Assembly: GCA_913052485.1 (NCBI GenBank)
Contig: CAJXDN010000002.1
Span: 18,031 to 82,030, forward strand
From: an uncultured Flammeovirgaceae bacterium
Lineage (GTDB): Bacteria > Bacteroidota > Bacteroidia > Cytophagales > MED-G16
Direction: 5' to 3'
DNA length: 64,000 nucleotides
Position 1 is the stretch's first letter. The number at the start of each line of letters is the position of its first letter. Under the pieces are notes generated by a model. That model was not told the origin of the DNA. It was given only the letters and a program-made list of their open reading frames with translations, and made no database searches. Positions 17,787-26,053 of the stretch are shown piece after piece. A program made the position numbers and the translations under genes.

Positions 17787-18674
17787 ATGATTAGATACAT
17801 TTTTTTATATTTAATTTCATTATTTCCCACTTATTGCCAAGAGCTAAATTCAAAAGTAATTATTAATACAGATAAGCTTCAATCATCAGAAGTTATGATA
17901 TTTGAAGAGATGCAAGTTGCAATTGAGCAGTTTCTAAATAATAATATATGGACAAGTGATAGATACAATTCCGAAGAGAGGATAAATTGTAATTTTATCA
18001 TAAATATATTGAATGAACCCTCAGCTAATTTATATGAGGCCACAGTACAAATTGTTTCCTCAAGACCAATTTATAACTCCTCGTACGAAACAGTATTACT
18101 AAACCATGGAGATAGAGAGTGGACTTTTGAGTTTTTTCCTTCACAAAATTTAGAATATTCTCAAAATGGCTTTAATGATAATTTAACTTCCCTTCTAGCC
18201 TTTTATTCGTATATAGTATTAGGAATTGATTACGATAGTTTTGAAAAACTAGGCGGTGAAGAAAACTTTCAAAAAGCCTGGAAGATATTAAATGATTCAC
18301 AAAACTCAGGTTATAAAGGTTGGGACCAGTTTGGATCAAAAAATAATAGATACTGGATTTGTGAAAACTTTCTTAATCCAAAATTTGTTGGTGTAAGAGA
18401 GGCATATTATAATTATCATTTACAAGGAATGGACATTTATTACTCCAAGCCTGAAGATTCTCAAGGCATTATATTGGAAAACCTATCGGCAATTAATGAA
18501 ATTAATTCTAAAAATTTTAACTCTTCAATAATTAATATTTTTATTAATGCTAAAGCAAATGAAATAACTAATATCTTTAAGGGTGCTTCCTTAAATACAA
18601 AAAGGGAGGCATATAATATCATGACTGAGTTATCACCATCAAATAGTGATCTTTTCAATAAAATATTAGAATAA
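17787..18674 (+). CDS. porD: DUF4835 / type IX secretion protein PorD
   Basis: A 295-residue secreted protein with a signal peptide (YIFLYLISLFPTYC then QELNSKVIINTDKLQ). The segment ELNSKVIINTDKLQSS and the later EWTFEFFPSQNLEYSQ, LTSLLAFYSYIVLGIDYDSF and NGSG-like YKGWDQF are the characteristic DUF4835 pattern. In Porphyromonas the homologue PorD is needed for type IX secretion. It sits in the rpoZ-fabI interval, its usual neighbourhood, but coaBC, which commonly precedes it, is absent here. Confidence 0.88.
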   Translation: MIRYIFLYLISLFPTYCQELNSKVIINTDKLQSSEVMIFEEMQVAIEQFLNNNIWTSDRYNSEERINCNFIINILNEPSANLYEATVQIVSSRPIYNSSYETVLLNHGDREWTFEFFPSQNLEYSQNGFNDNLTSLLAFYSYIVLGIDYDSFEKLGGEENFQKAWKILNDSQNSGYKGWDQFGSKNNRYWICENFLNPKFVGVREAYYNYHLQGMDIYYSKPEDSQGIILENLSAINEINSKNFNSSIINIFINAKANEITNIFKGASLNTKREAYNIMTELSPSNSDLFNKILE

Positions 18675-18676
18675 AA

Positions 18677-18874
18677 ATGACATTAAGAGAAAAATTAATA
18701 CCTAAATTTTTACAGAAATATGTTACACATTATAGAGATCATGGATTTAAAAAAACTATAAAAAAATATGGATGGAAATTATTTGCAATAATTTTTATGT
18801 TTTATTTGGTGAGGGATACAATTCTTTATATTATAATTCCTTACTTTGCTATGAAAGGCATTTTTAATTTTTAG
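18677..18874 (+). CDS. small membrane protein, 65 residues
   Basis: A short ORF fitted exactly between porD and fabI, with 2-base gaps on both sides. It is highly basic at the N-terminus (RDHGFKKTIKKYGWK) and has one strong hydrophobic helix (about 35-58, LFAIIFMFYLVRDTILYIII). Placement without spare DNA and no other frame support a real gene. Function is unknown; a role in the envelope is suggested only by the membrane helix and its neighbours. Confidence 0.75.
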   Translation: MTLREKLIPKFLQKYVTHYRDHGFKKTIKKYGWKLFAIIFMFYLVRDTILYIIIPYFAMKGIFNF

Positions 18875-18876
18875 TT

Positions 18877-19677
18877 ATGTTGTTAAAAGGAAAGAGAGGA
18901 ATTATATCGGGAGCGTTAGATGAAAACTCAATAGCTTGGAAGGTTGCAGAAAGATGTTTTGATGAAGGGGCAAAATTTACATTAACCAATGCTCCTATAG
19001 CCCTTAGGATGGGTAAAATTAATGAATTAGCAAAAAAATGCTCTTCAGAAGTCATCCCTGCTGACTTGACCTCCACTGAAGATATCGATAATTTATATTT
19101 AAAATCTAAAGATTTCCTAGATGGCAAAATTGATTTTATACTCCACTCCGTTGGTATGTCTCCCAATGTCCGAAAAAACAAAGAATATGGAGATTTAAAT
19201 TATGACTGGTTATTTAAAACCCTAGACGTATCAGCCATCTCATTTCATAAGATGATGCAAATTGCTGAAAAGAATAAATTGCTAAGCAGATGGTCATCAA
19301 TTGTAGGATTATCATACATAGCAGCTCAAAGAACATTTCCTTTTTACTCAGATATGGCAGAAGCAAAATCACTTCTAGAATCAATAACCAGAAGTTATGG
19401 CTACAGGCTTGGAAAGAATTCTAAAACACGAGTAAATACGATTTCTCAATCACCAACAATCACAACAGCTGGATCTGGGATTGAAGGTTTCAATGCATTC
19501 TACAATTATGCTGAAAAAATGTCTCCACTAGGTAATGCAGATGCGTCAGAGTGTGCAAATTATTGTGTTTTCCTATTCTCAGACTTGAGTAGAAAGATAA
19601 CAATGCAAAATTTATATCATGACGGTGGTTTCTCTAATACTGGCATATCGGAGGATATCATTGATCAATTTAAATAG
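18877..19677 (+). CDS. fabI: enoyl-[acyl-carrier-protein] reductase
   Basis: A 266-residue FabI, the NADH-dependent last step of the fatty-acid elongation cycle. The nucleotide motif is GKRGIISGALDENSIAW. The catalytic pattern Tyr147, Tyr157 and Lys164 (YIAAQRTFPFYSDMAEAK) reproduces the FabI spacing Y-x9-Y-x6-K. Substrate-binding and C-terminal GFSNTGI segments are present. It follows the small membrane protein by 2 bases and precedes ispE by 2. Confidence 0.96.
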   Translation: MLLKGKRGIISGALDENSIAWKVAERCFDEGAKFTLTNAPIALRMGKINELAKKCSSEVIPADLTSTEDIDNLYLKSKDFLDGKIDFILHSVGMSPNVRKNKEYGDLNYDWLFKTLDVSAISFHKMMQIAEKNKLLSRWSSIVGLSYIAAQRTFPFYSDMAEAKSLLESITRSYGYRLGKNSKTRVNTISQSPTITTAGSGIEGFNAFYNYAEKMSPLGNADASECANYCVFLFSDLSRKITMQNLYHDGGFSNTGISEDIIDQFK

Positions 19678-19679
19678 GG

Positions 19680-20480
19680 ATGATTTTTTATCCTAATGCT
19701 AAGATTAATATAGGTTTAAATATCATTGGAAAATTAGATAATGGATATCATAAAATTCAATCATGTTTTGTTCCTGTATCTCTTTATGATATCATTGAAG
19801 TAAAAGAGTCTAGAAAAAATAAGCTAACTTTATCAGGAATTAAAATTGATTGCAGTCCCTCTGATAATATTTTAATAAAAACAATTAAATCTTTCAATAC
19901 TGATAAAAAATTCAGAATTCACCTTCATAAAAGTATACCAGTAGGTGCCGGTTTGGGGGGAGGATCTTCTGATGCAGCATTCACAATGATTTATCTGAAT
20001 AAAAAATTTAATACTTTCAATAATGATGAATTATTATATGAATCAAATAAGATAGGAAGTGATTGTCCATTTTTCATTAAAAATAAAACTAAATACGTAA
20101 CAAATACTGGTAATAATTTTGATAATATAAATCTAGATTTAAAAAATAAAAAAATCTTGATAGTCAATCCAAAGAAGTATATAAATACATCAGAGGCATT
20201 CAAACATATTAAACCTTTAACTCCAAATTATAAATTAAAAGATATTCTTGAAAATGAAAATATTGAAAATTGGGAAGAATATGTTAAAAATGATTTTGAA
20301 AAATATGTTTTCTCAAAAATTAAAGAATTAAAAAAAATAAAAAAACAACTAAAAGGTTTTGGTGCAAAATTTGTTAGTTTATCTGGTAGTGGTTCCTGTA
20401 TTTATGGAATATTTGATGATAATACCCTACCCAAAAGAGAAATTAAATTTGACTCATATGAAGTAAAAGTTATCAATTAG
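19680..20480 (+). CDS. ispE: 4-diphosphocytidyl-2-C-methyl-D-erythritol kinase
   Basis: A 266-residue GHMP kinase of the MEP isoprenoid pathway that phosphorylates CDP-ME. The N-terminal FYPNAKINIGLNIIGK contains the conserved Lys-Asn, and the ATP-binding glycine loop PVGAGLGGGSSDAAF lies near 88-102. SLSGSGSCIYGIF is the third motif. It shares the pathway with dxr at 27.6 kb and the polyprenyl synthase at 56.8 kb. The 3' end overlaps convergent thiL by 4 bases. Confidence 0.96.
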   Translation: MIFYPNAKINIGLNIIGKLDNGYHKIQSCFVPVSLYDIIEVKESRKNKLTLSGIKIDCSPSDNILIKTIKSFNTDKKFRIHLHKSIPVGAGLGGGSSDAAFTMIYLNKKFNTFNNDELLYESNKIGSDCPFFIKNKTKYVTNTGNNFDNINLDLKNKKILIVNPKKYINTSEAFKHIKPLTPNYKLKDILENENIENWEEYVKNDFEKYVFSKIKELKKIKKQLKGFGAKFVSLSGSGSCIYGIFDDNTLPKREIKFDSYEVKVIN

Positions 20481-21499
20481 AAATGATTCCATCCTTTAGA
20501 TTTTATTTCTCTATTTTTTCCACTTTTCTCTACTAATAACTTTCTTTTATCATTTGTAAAATGTCCCAGAGGACTTATATCAATTTTATCAAGGTTAACA
20601 CTCTCAAATTTATCAACAGGAATTGAAAATAATAATTCGTATTCCTCACCTCCATTAAGTATTGCATCTAAATAATTAATATCTAATTCTTGAGAAGCTG
20701 AGAATACATCATCTTTGATTGGCAATTTATCTTCAAAAATTTTAAAACCTAAATTAGAACTATTTGAAATATGTAGTAACTCTGATGATAAACCATCCGA
20801 TATATCTATCATACAATTAGGAATAATATCATTTGATCTAAAAAAATCTATTATGTCCTTTCTCGCTTTAGGCCTTAACTGTTTTTCAACTAAATTTTTA
20901 TAATTTGAAAGGTCAGGCTGATTATTGGGATCTTTTATAAAATTATTTTTTTCTCTCTGTAAAATTAATAGACCAAGAAATGCCCTTCCTAAATCACCTG
21001 AAACACAAATAATATCATCTGGTCTTGCATTCTTCCGATATGATACTATCCCTTTATCCGTATATCCAATAGCTGTACATGAAATAATTAATCCTGATAG
21101 CGAAGAGGTTGTATCACCACCAATTAAATCTATATCATACTCATCACAGGCAAATTTTATTCCTTCATATAATTCATCTACAGCTTCAACTGAAAATTTG
21201 TTACTTATTGCGATGTTTACAAGTATCTGACTTGGATAACAATTCATTGATAATATATCTGAAAGATTAACCATTACCAGTTTATATCCAAGGTGTTTTA
21301 AAGGGGTATATGATAAATCAAAATGAATTCCCTCAATTAGCATATCAGAAGAAGATAATATTAACTCCTTACTTGTTGAGGTCACAGCAGCATCATCACC
21401 AATACCCATAACTGTGGAGGGTTTTGTATTTTTAAATTTTGAATTTATTTGATTTATTATGCCAAACTCTCCCAAATCACTTATTTCTGTTCTTTTCAT
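20477..21499 (-). CDS. thiL: thiamine-monophosphate kinase
   Basis: A 340-residue AIR-synthase-fold kinase converting thiamine phosphate to thiamine pyrophosphate. Motifs include GIGDDAAV near the N-terminus, SSDMLIEGIHFDL, LIGGDTTSS, MIDISDGLSSELLHI and LNGGEEYELLFS. Length is normal. No other thiamine gene is adjacent and no TPP-riboswitch-like leader is apparent. Confidence 0.95.
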   Translation of the reverse strand: MKRTEISDLGEFGIINQINSKFKNTKPSTVMGIGDDAAVTSTSKELILSSSDMLIEGIHFDLSYTPLKHLGYKLVMVNLSDILSMNCYPSQILVNIAISNKFSVEAVDELYEGIKFACDEYDIDLIGGDTTSSLSGLIISCTAIGYTDKGIVSYRKNARPDDIICVSGDLGRAFLGLLILQREKNNFIKDPNNQPDLSNYKNLVEKQLRPKARKDIIDFFRSNDIIPNCMIDISDGLSSELLHISNSSNLGFKIFEDKLPIKDDVFSASQELDINYLDAILNGGEEYELLFSIPVDKFESVNLDKIDISPLGHFTNDKRKLLVEKSGKNREIKSKGWNHF

Positions 21500-21532
21500 T
21501 AATTAATTATTTTAAAAATAGGTTTTAATATA

Positions 21533-21540
21533 TAGTTTTG
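21533..21540 (+). promoter_or_regulatory. candidate -7 box for the Fe-S carrier gene
   Basis: TAGTTTTG matches TAnnTTTG and lies 17 bases upstream of the Fe-S carrier ATG. A TTTT at about 21510-21513 sits 19 bases upstream, a 3/4 match to the TTTG -33 box at the right spacing. This is one of the better promoter candidates in the window. Confidence 0.4.
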
Positions 21541-21557
21541 AGTTCAATAAAAGTAAT

Positions 21558-21884
21558 ATGATAAAAATTACTGATAAGGCAGCAAAAAAACTAAAGGAAT
21601 TAAGAGATTCTGAAAGCTATTCGGATGATCATAATGTTAGAGTCAAAGTAAAAGGAGGTGGATGCTCTGGGCTTCTTTATGACCTTAATTTTGATGATAT
21701 TATTTCTGAAAAAGATCAATTCTTTGAAGATAAAGGAATCAAAATTATTGTAGATAAGAAAAGTTTGTTCTATGTATTAGGTACAGAACTTGATTTTAGT
21801 GACGGCCTAAATGGAAAGGGATTTCAATTCAATAATCCCAATGCTACGAGAACATGTGGATGCGGAGAAAGTTTTTCTGTCTAA
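21558..21884 (+). CDS. HesB/IscA/ErpA-type iron-sulfur carrier
   Basis: A 108-residue A-type Fe-S carrier that hands clusters to apoproteins. The three conserved cysteines are present as Cys36 (GGGCSGLLYDL) and Cys100/Cys102 (TRTCGCGESF). Size and layout match SufA/ErpA/IscA. No suf genes are adjacent. Its stop overlaps the convergent PurF-like gene by 4 bases. Confidence 0.93.
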   Translation: MIKITDKAAKKLKELRDSESYSDDHNVRVKVKGGGCSGLLYDLNFDDIISEKDQFFEDKGIKIIVDKKSLFYVLGTELDFSDGLNGKGFQFNNPNATRTCGCGESFSV

Positions 21885-23764
21885 TATGCTCTCTCACTAA
21901 TTCCATCACAGTAATTCATAAAAGATCTGTTTGCAACTTTATTCCCACCCTCAGTAGGGTAATTACCCGTAAAATACCAGTCACCTAAATTATTTGGACA
22001 AGCTTTATTCAAATTTTCAATTTTCTGATATATAATTTTAAGTTCTGACTTGAAACCTTCAGGCTTCACTATCTCTGCAATAGAATCCGAAATTTCTTCA
22101 TACTTAAACAAGTGGTATAAATCTTTTACATAATTTTTGGGATTTTTTTGTGAAAGAGATTTTTTACATTTTAAATAAGTTTCCTGAATTAATTTATCTT
22201 TTTTATTTAATTTGATTAATCTCATCAACCCCCTAAAAGCAACAAATTGATTCATTTTACTCATGTCTATCCCATAACAATCAGGATACCTAATTTGAGG
22301 TGAGGATGAAACAAAAACAACTTTTTTAGCTTCCAGGGAAGATAATAATGTCAAAATACTTTTTTCGAGTGTTGTTCCTCTTACAATTGAATCATCAATA
22401 ATGACAATAGAATCCTTATTTTTCTTGACTATTCCATGGGTCGTATCATAAACATTTGATACTAACTCATTTCTGCTGTTATCATCAGTAATAAATGTTC
22501 TCATTTTAACATCTTTACTAACCAATTTTTCAATTCTAGTTTTCAAAAAAACAAGGTCTTCAGCTGATCCTTCATAATGTTTTTTATCAATAAATATTTC
22601 TTTCTTTTTTGAAGTTAAATAATTCTTAATTCCATCAATCATTCCATAAAAACACGTTTCAGAAGTATTTGGTATATATGAAAAAATTGTATTTTTTAAA
22701 TCATTGTCAATAGCATCAAAAACTTGAGGGATAAGTAACTCCCCTAATCTTTTTCTTTCATTATATATATCGGGATCATTTCCCCTTGAAAAATAAATTC
22801 TTTCAAATGAACAGGCTCTATTTTCTCTAGGTTCAATAAATTTTTTTATTGAAAAGTTTCCTGACTTCTCAATAATTAATGCTTTTCCTCTACCAAGCTC
22901 TTTTATCTCATCAAAGTCACATTCAAATGCAGTTTTTATTGGTGGTCTCTCACTTGCAGCAACTACAATTTCATCATTATTATAATAATATAGAGGTCGT
23001 ATTCCATTAGGATCTCTTGCAAGAAAAGATGATCCGTGTCCAATCATTCCAGCGAGAGCATACCCACCATCAAAATCTTTAAATGAATTTTTTAATATAT
23101 TACTAACATCTAACTCCTCTTCTATTTTTAATGAAATATTTTTCTTCTCCATAGAATCAGAATATTTATTATAAATTCTATTATTCTCTTCGTCTAAAAA
23201 GTGACCCACCTTCTCAAGAATCGTGACGGTATCAGACTTCTCCTTAGGGCTTTGACCTAAATCAACAAGAACATTAAAAAGCTCATCAAGATTAGTCATA
23301 TTAAAATTACCAGCAAAAATTAAATTTTTTGATCTCCAGTTATTTTGCCTTAACGTTGGGGCACAATTTTCTATAGAATTTCCACCAAAAGTTCCGTATC
23401 TTAAATGACCTAACCATGATTCACCTGTAAAGGCAATATTTTCTTTAACCCATTTTTCTTCTAACTTGTAGTTTGGGTTTTGCTTAGCTGAATTAAATTT
23501 TTTATTGATTTTATTAAATATATCCTGAATCGAATCCTTTTTAACAGACCTGTATCTACTTATGTATCTACTACCAGGTAGAGTATTTAGTTTTAACGAT
23601 GCAACACCTGATCCATCTTGACCTCTATTCCTCTGTTTGTGCATCATTAAGAACATCTTATTAGCTGCAAATGATGGATTTTTATATTTATCTAAGAAAT
23701 ACTGAAGAGGTTTTCTTAATCTCAAAAAAGCAATACCACATTCATGCTTGATTTTATATTTCAT
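21881..23764 (-). CDS. extended PurF-like amidophosphoribosyltransferase
   Basis: A 627-residue protein with an N-terminal Ntn glutaminase and a C-terminal phosphoribosyltransferase domain. After an 8-residue propeptide-like leader comes the nucleophile Cys9 in ECGIAFLRL; RNRGQDGSG, HLRYGTFGG and GMIGHGSSFLARDPNGIRPL follow. The PRPP-binding site is VIIDDSIVRGTTLEKS (about 458-473). It is about 120-140 residues longer than canonical PurF, a size class seen in Bacteroidota beside the normal PurF. No other purine genes are near; it is translationally coupled to a ferredoxin reductase upstream. The exact reaction is uncertain. Confidence 0.87.
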   Translation of the reverse strand: MKYKIKHECGIAFLRLRKPLQYFLDKYKNPSFAANKMFLMMHKQRNRGQDGSGVASLKLNTLPGSRYISRYRSVKKDSIQDIFNKINKKFNSAKQNPNYKLEEKWVKENIAFTGESWLGHLRYGTFGGNSIENCAPTLRQNNWRSKNLIFAGNFNMTNLDELFNVLVDLGQSPKEKSDTVTILEKVGHFLDEENNRIYNKYSDSMEKKNISLKIEEELDVSNILKNSFKDFDGGYALAGMIGHGSSFLARDPNGIRPLYYYNNDEIVVAASERPPIKTAFECDFDEIKELGRGKALIIEKSGNFSIKKFIEPRENRACSFERIYFSRGNDPDIYNERKRLGELLIPQVFDAIDNDLKNTIFSYIPNTSETCFYGMIDGIKNYLTSKKKEIFIDKKHYEGSAEDLVFLKTRIEKLVSKDVKMRTFITDDNSRNELVSNVYDTTHGIVKKNKDSIVIIDDSIVRGTTLEKSILTLLSSLEAKKVVFVSSSPQIRYPDCYGIDMSKMNQFVAFRGLMRLIKLNKKDKLIQETYLKCKKSLSQKNPKNYVKDLYHLFKYEEISDSIAEIVKPEGFKSELKIIYQKIENLNKACPNNLGDWYFTGNYPTEGGNKVANRSFMNYCDGISERAY

Positions 23765-24450
23765 CCGTAGATTTCCAATTTAATTTTTTTAGAATCAAAC
23801 CCTAATTCCTTTAAATTATTTCTTGCTTCTTTAATCATATCTCTCCAACCACATAAATAAAAAATTGGATCTTTTAATTTTTTTGATTTTATAAGTTTGA
23901 TATACTGATTATGAACATAACCAGATTCTCCTTCCCAATCCTCTCGAGAGAGGACGGGTATATACTTAAAATTTTTTAATTTATTTTCATATTCCTTCAT
24001 CTCATCAAAACATATTAAATCCTGATATGTTCTTGTCCCGAATATTAAATAAATTTTATGGTGAGAAATATTATTTAATACTATACTTTGTAGAATACTT
24101 CTAAATGGAGCTAGACCAGTTCCTGTGCATATCAAAACTATATCACTATCGATGTTATCTGGCAAATTAAATCTTCCCAAGGGGCCTCGGATCTCTATTT
24201 TATCATTTACTTTGATATTATTAAACAGTACATTTGTCATCTGACCACCATCTAATTTCACTATTAATAACTCAAATATCTTATTTGATAATTTGTAGGA
24301 GGCAATAGAGTAACTTCTCTTCAAATCACCTATTTTTATTGTCACAAATTGGCCGGCTTTAAAGTCAAAATCATCATTTGATTCTATTATAAAACGCCAA
24401 GTCAAATTTGTTTCTTTTTCTATTGATATTATTGTTGCTTCAGACCACAT
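23761..24450 (-). CDS. ferredoxin--NADP reductase-like FAD/NAD-binding protein
   Basis: A 229-residue flavoprotein reductase of the Fpr/FNR superfamily. The FAD-binding half contains AGQFVTIKI and RSYSIAS, and the NAD(P) half has CTGTGLAPFRSIL, LIFGTRTYQDLI and FYLCGWRDMIKEA. It lacks ferredoxin or globin domains. The ATG start of the downstream PurF-like gene overlaps its stop, so the two are co-translated. Electron acceptor is unknown. Confidence 0.88.
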   Translation of the reverse strand: MWSEATIISIEKETNLTWRFIIESNDDFDFKAGQFVTIKIGDLKRSYSIASYKLSNKIFELLIVKLDGGQMTNVLFNNIKVNDKIEIRGPLGRFNLPDNIDSDIVLICTGTGLAPFRSILQSIVLNNISHHKIYLIFGTRTYQDLICFDEMKEYENKLKNFKYIPVLSREDWEGESGYVHNQYIKLIKSKKLKDPIFYLCGWRDMIKEARNNLKELGFDSKKIKLEIYG

Positions 24451-24667
24451 AGTTTTTTTAAAAGTTAAATTTAATCTCTATAAAATTAGAAAAAAAACTT
24501 ATTGTACTTTTCAAAGAATTTAAAAGGATTACATCCAAAAAATCATTAAAGCAGATGATTTTAAAAAATCAATAGAAAAAAATATTTTTTTAATTAATAA
24601 AAATCATTAATATTTGAATTCCTATTTCAACAATAGCAATTTTATATAAACCACTTAAAAATTTTAA
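24451..24667. other. 217-base AT-rich intergenic region upstream of dnaA
   Basis: This is the longest non-coding gap in the window, between the divergent ferredoxin reductase and dnaA starts. It should hold the dnaA promoter. I looked for DnaA boxes (TTATCCACA-like) on both strands and for GC-poor 13-mer arrays and found no convincing box, only low-complexity A/T runs. I therefore do not call an origin here. Confidence 0.5.
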
Positions 24668-25996
24668 ATGCACAAGAAGCATTGGGAAGATTGTTTGTCT
24701 ATTATCAAGGATAATATAAACTCACAAAGTTTTACAACTTGGTTCAAACCTATAAAGTCCAAATCCTATAAGGATATGACTTTAACTCTAATTATTCCAA
24801 ATAAATTTTTTTATGAATGGATAGAGGGACATTATCTTAAATTACTGAATGATACAATCATCACAGTTCTTGGTGAAAAAGGTAAAATAGAATATGAAGT
24901 TTCTAATGTTACAAGTAAAATCAATGAAGATAACTCCAATAAATTAGAGTCTGTTGAAACCTCAAAGCAGTTTTTTAATAATCTAAACTCTAATTTTAAA
25001 TTTAAAAGCTTTGTATCAGGAAAATGTAATAGTGTTGCCAAGGCAGCAGGAAAAAGAATTTCTGAAAACCCTGGAAGTAATCCATTTAATCCATTAATGG
25101 TTTACGGAGGTGTAGGGTTAGGAAAAACGCACTTAATCCAATCAATCGGAAATAAAATTATAAATAAATCAAATTCATCTGTCTATTATGTTACATCAGA
25201 AAAATTTGCAAATCAATTTATTGATTCCCTTAAAGAAAATAAATTAAAGGACTTAATTAACTTCTATGTAAATATTGATTGTTTAATTATTGATGATATT
25301 CAATTCTTTAAAGGAAAAGAAAAAACTCAAGAAGTCTTTTTCCACATTTTCAATCAGCTCAACTTGAATAATAAACAAATTATTCTAGCTGCCGATAAAT
25401 CTCCAGTTGAACTTGATGGTCTAGAAAAAAGACTTGTTAGTAGATTCAAATCAGGCCTAACAGTTGAACTTGAAAAGCCTGATTACCAAACAAGGCTTGA
25501 TATACTTAATTATAAAATTCAAAATGAGAATCTATCAATTAACAAAGAAATTGTAGAGTATATTGCATTTCAAGTAGACACGAATATCAGAGAACTTGAG
25601 GGTGTTTTAGTTTCTCTTCTTGCTCACTCAACAATAACAAAAGAAGACATCAATATTGAATTGACAAAATCAATTATTTCAAAAATTGTTAAGGATACAA
25701 ATAGAGAAATTGATATAAAGTACATTCAAGAAATTGTCTCTAAATATTTTCATATCAGTATTGAAGAAATGAAAGACAAAGCAAGAAGAAAAGAAATAGT
25801 CATCGCCAGACAAGTTGCGATGTATTTTTCCAAAGACTTCACTAACAATTCATTGAAATCAATTGGATTTCATTTCGGTGGGAGAGATCACAGTACAGTA
25901 ATCCATGCTGTTCAATCAGTAAATGATATGATCGATACGGATAATTTTTTCAAAAAAAGTATTTCAGAAATTAATAAAAGAATCTTAGCAGGATAA
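24668..25996 (+). CDS. dnaA: chromosomal replication initiator DnaA
   Basis: A 442-residue DnaA with all four domains: N-terminal HWEDCLSIIKDNINSQSFTTWF, a short linker, an AAA+ core with Walker A GGVGLGKTH (about 148-156) and Walker B LIIDDIQFF (about 207), arginine-rich KRLVSRF sensor region, and the DNA-binding domain ending in the DnaA signature GGRDHSTVIHAVQSV. dnaN is not next to it but about 18 kb away. The upstream neighbour is divergent. Confidence 0.98.
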   Translation: MHKKHWEDCLSIIKDNINSQSFTTWFKPIKSKSYKDMTLTLIIPNKFFYEWIEGHYLKLLNDTIITVLGEKGKIEYEVSNVTSKINEDNSNKLESVETSKQFFNNLNSNFKFKSFVSGKCNSVAKAAGKRISENPGSNPFNPLMVYGGVGLGKTHLIQSIGNKIINKSNSSVYYVTSEKFANQFIDSLKENKLKDLINFYVNIDCLIIDDIQFFKGKEKTQEVFFHIFNQLNLNNKQIILAADKSPVELDGLEKRLVSRFKSGLTVELEKPDYQTRLDILNYKIQNENLSINKEIVEYIAFQVDTNIRELEGVLVSLLAHSTITKEDINIELTKSIISKIVKDTNREIDIKYIQEIVSKYFHISIEEMKDKARRKEIVIARQVAMYFSKDFTNNSLKSIGFHFGGRDHSTVIHAVQSVNDMIDTDNFFKKSISEINKRILAG

Positions 25997-26053
25997 AATT
26001 TAATATTTTAGATATAAATTTTATTATGCATATTTGGATATTGCACTATTAAA

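Noticed and set aside
24451..24667. Possible replication origin upstream of dnaA
   Set aside because: No TTATCCACA-like boxes or ordered 13-mers seen on either strand; only AT-rich low-complexity sequence.
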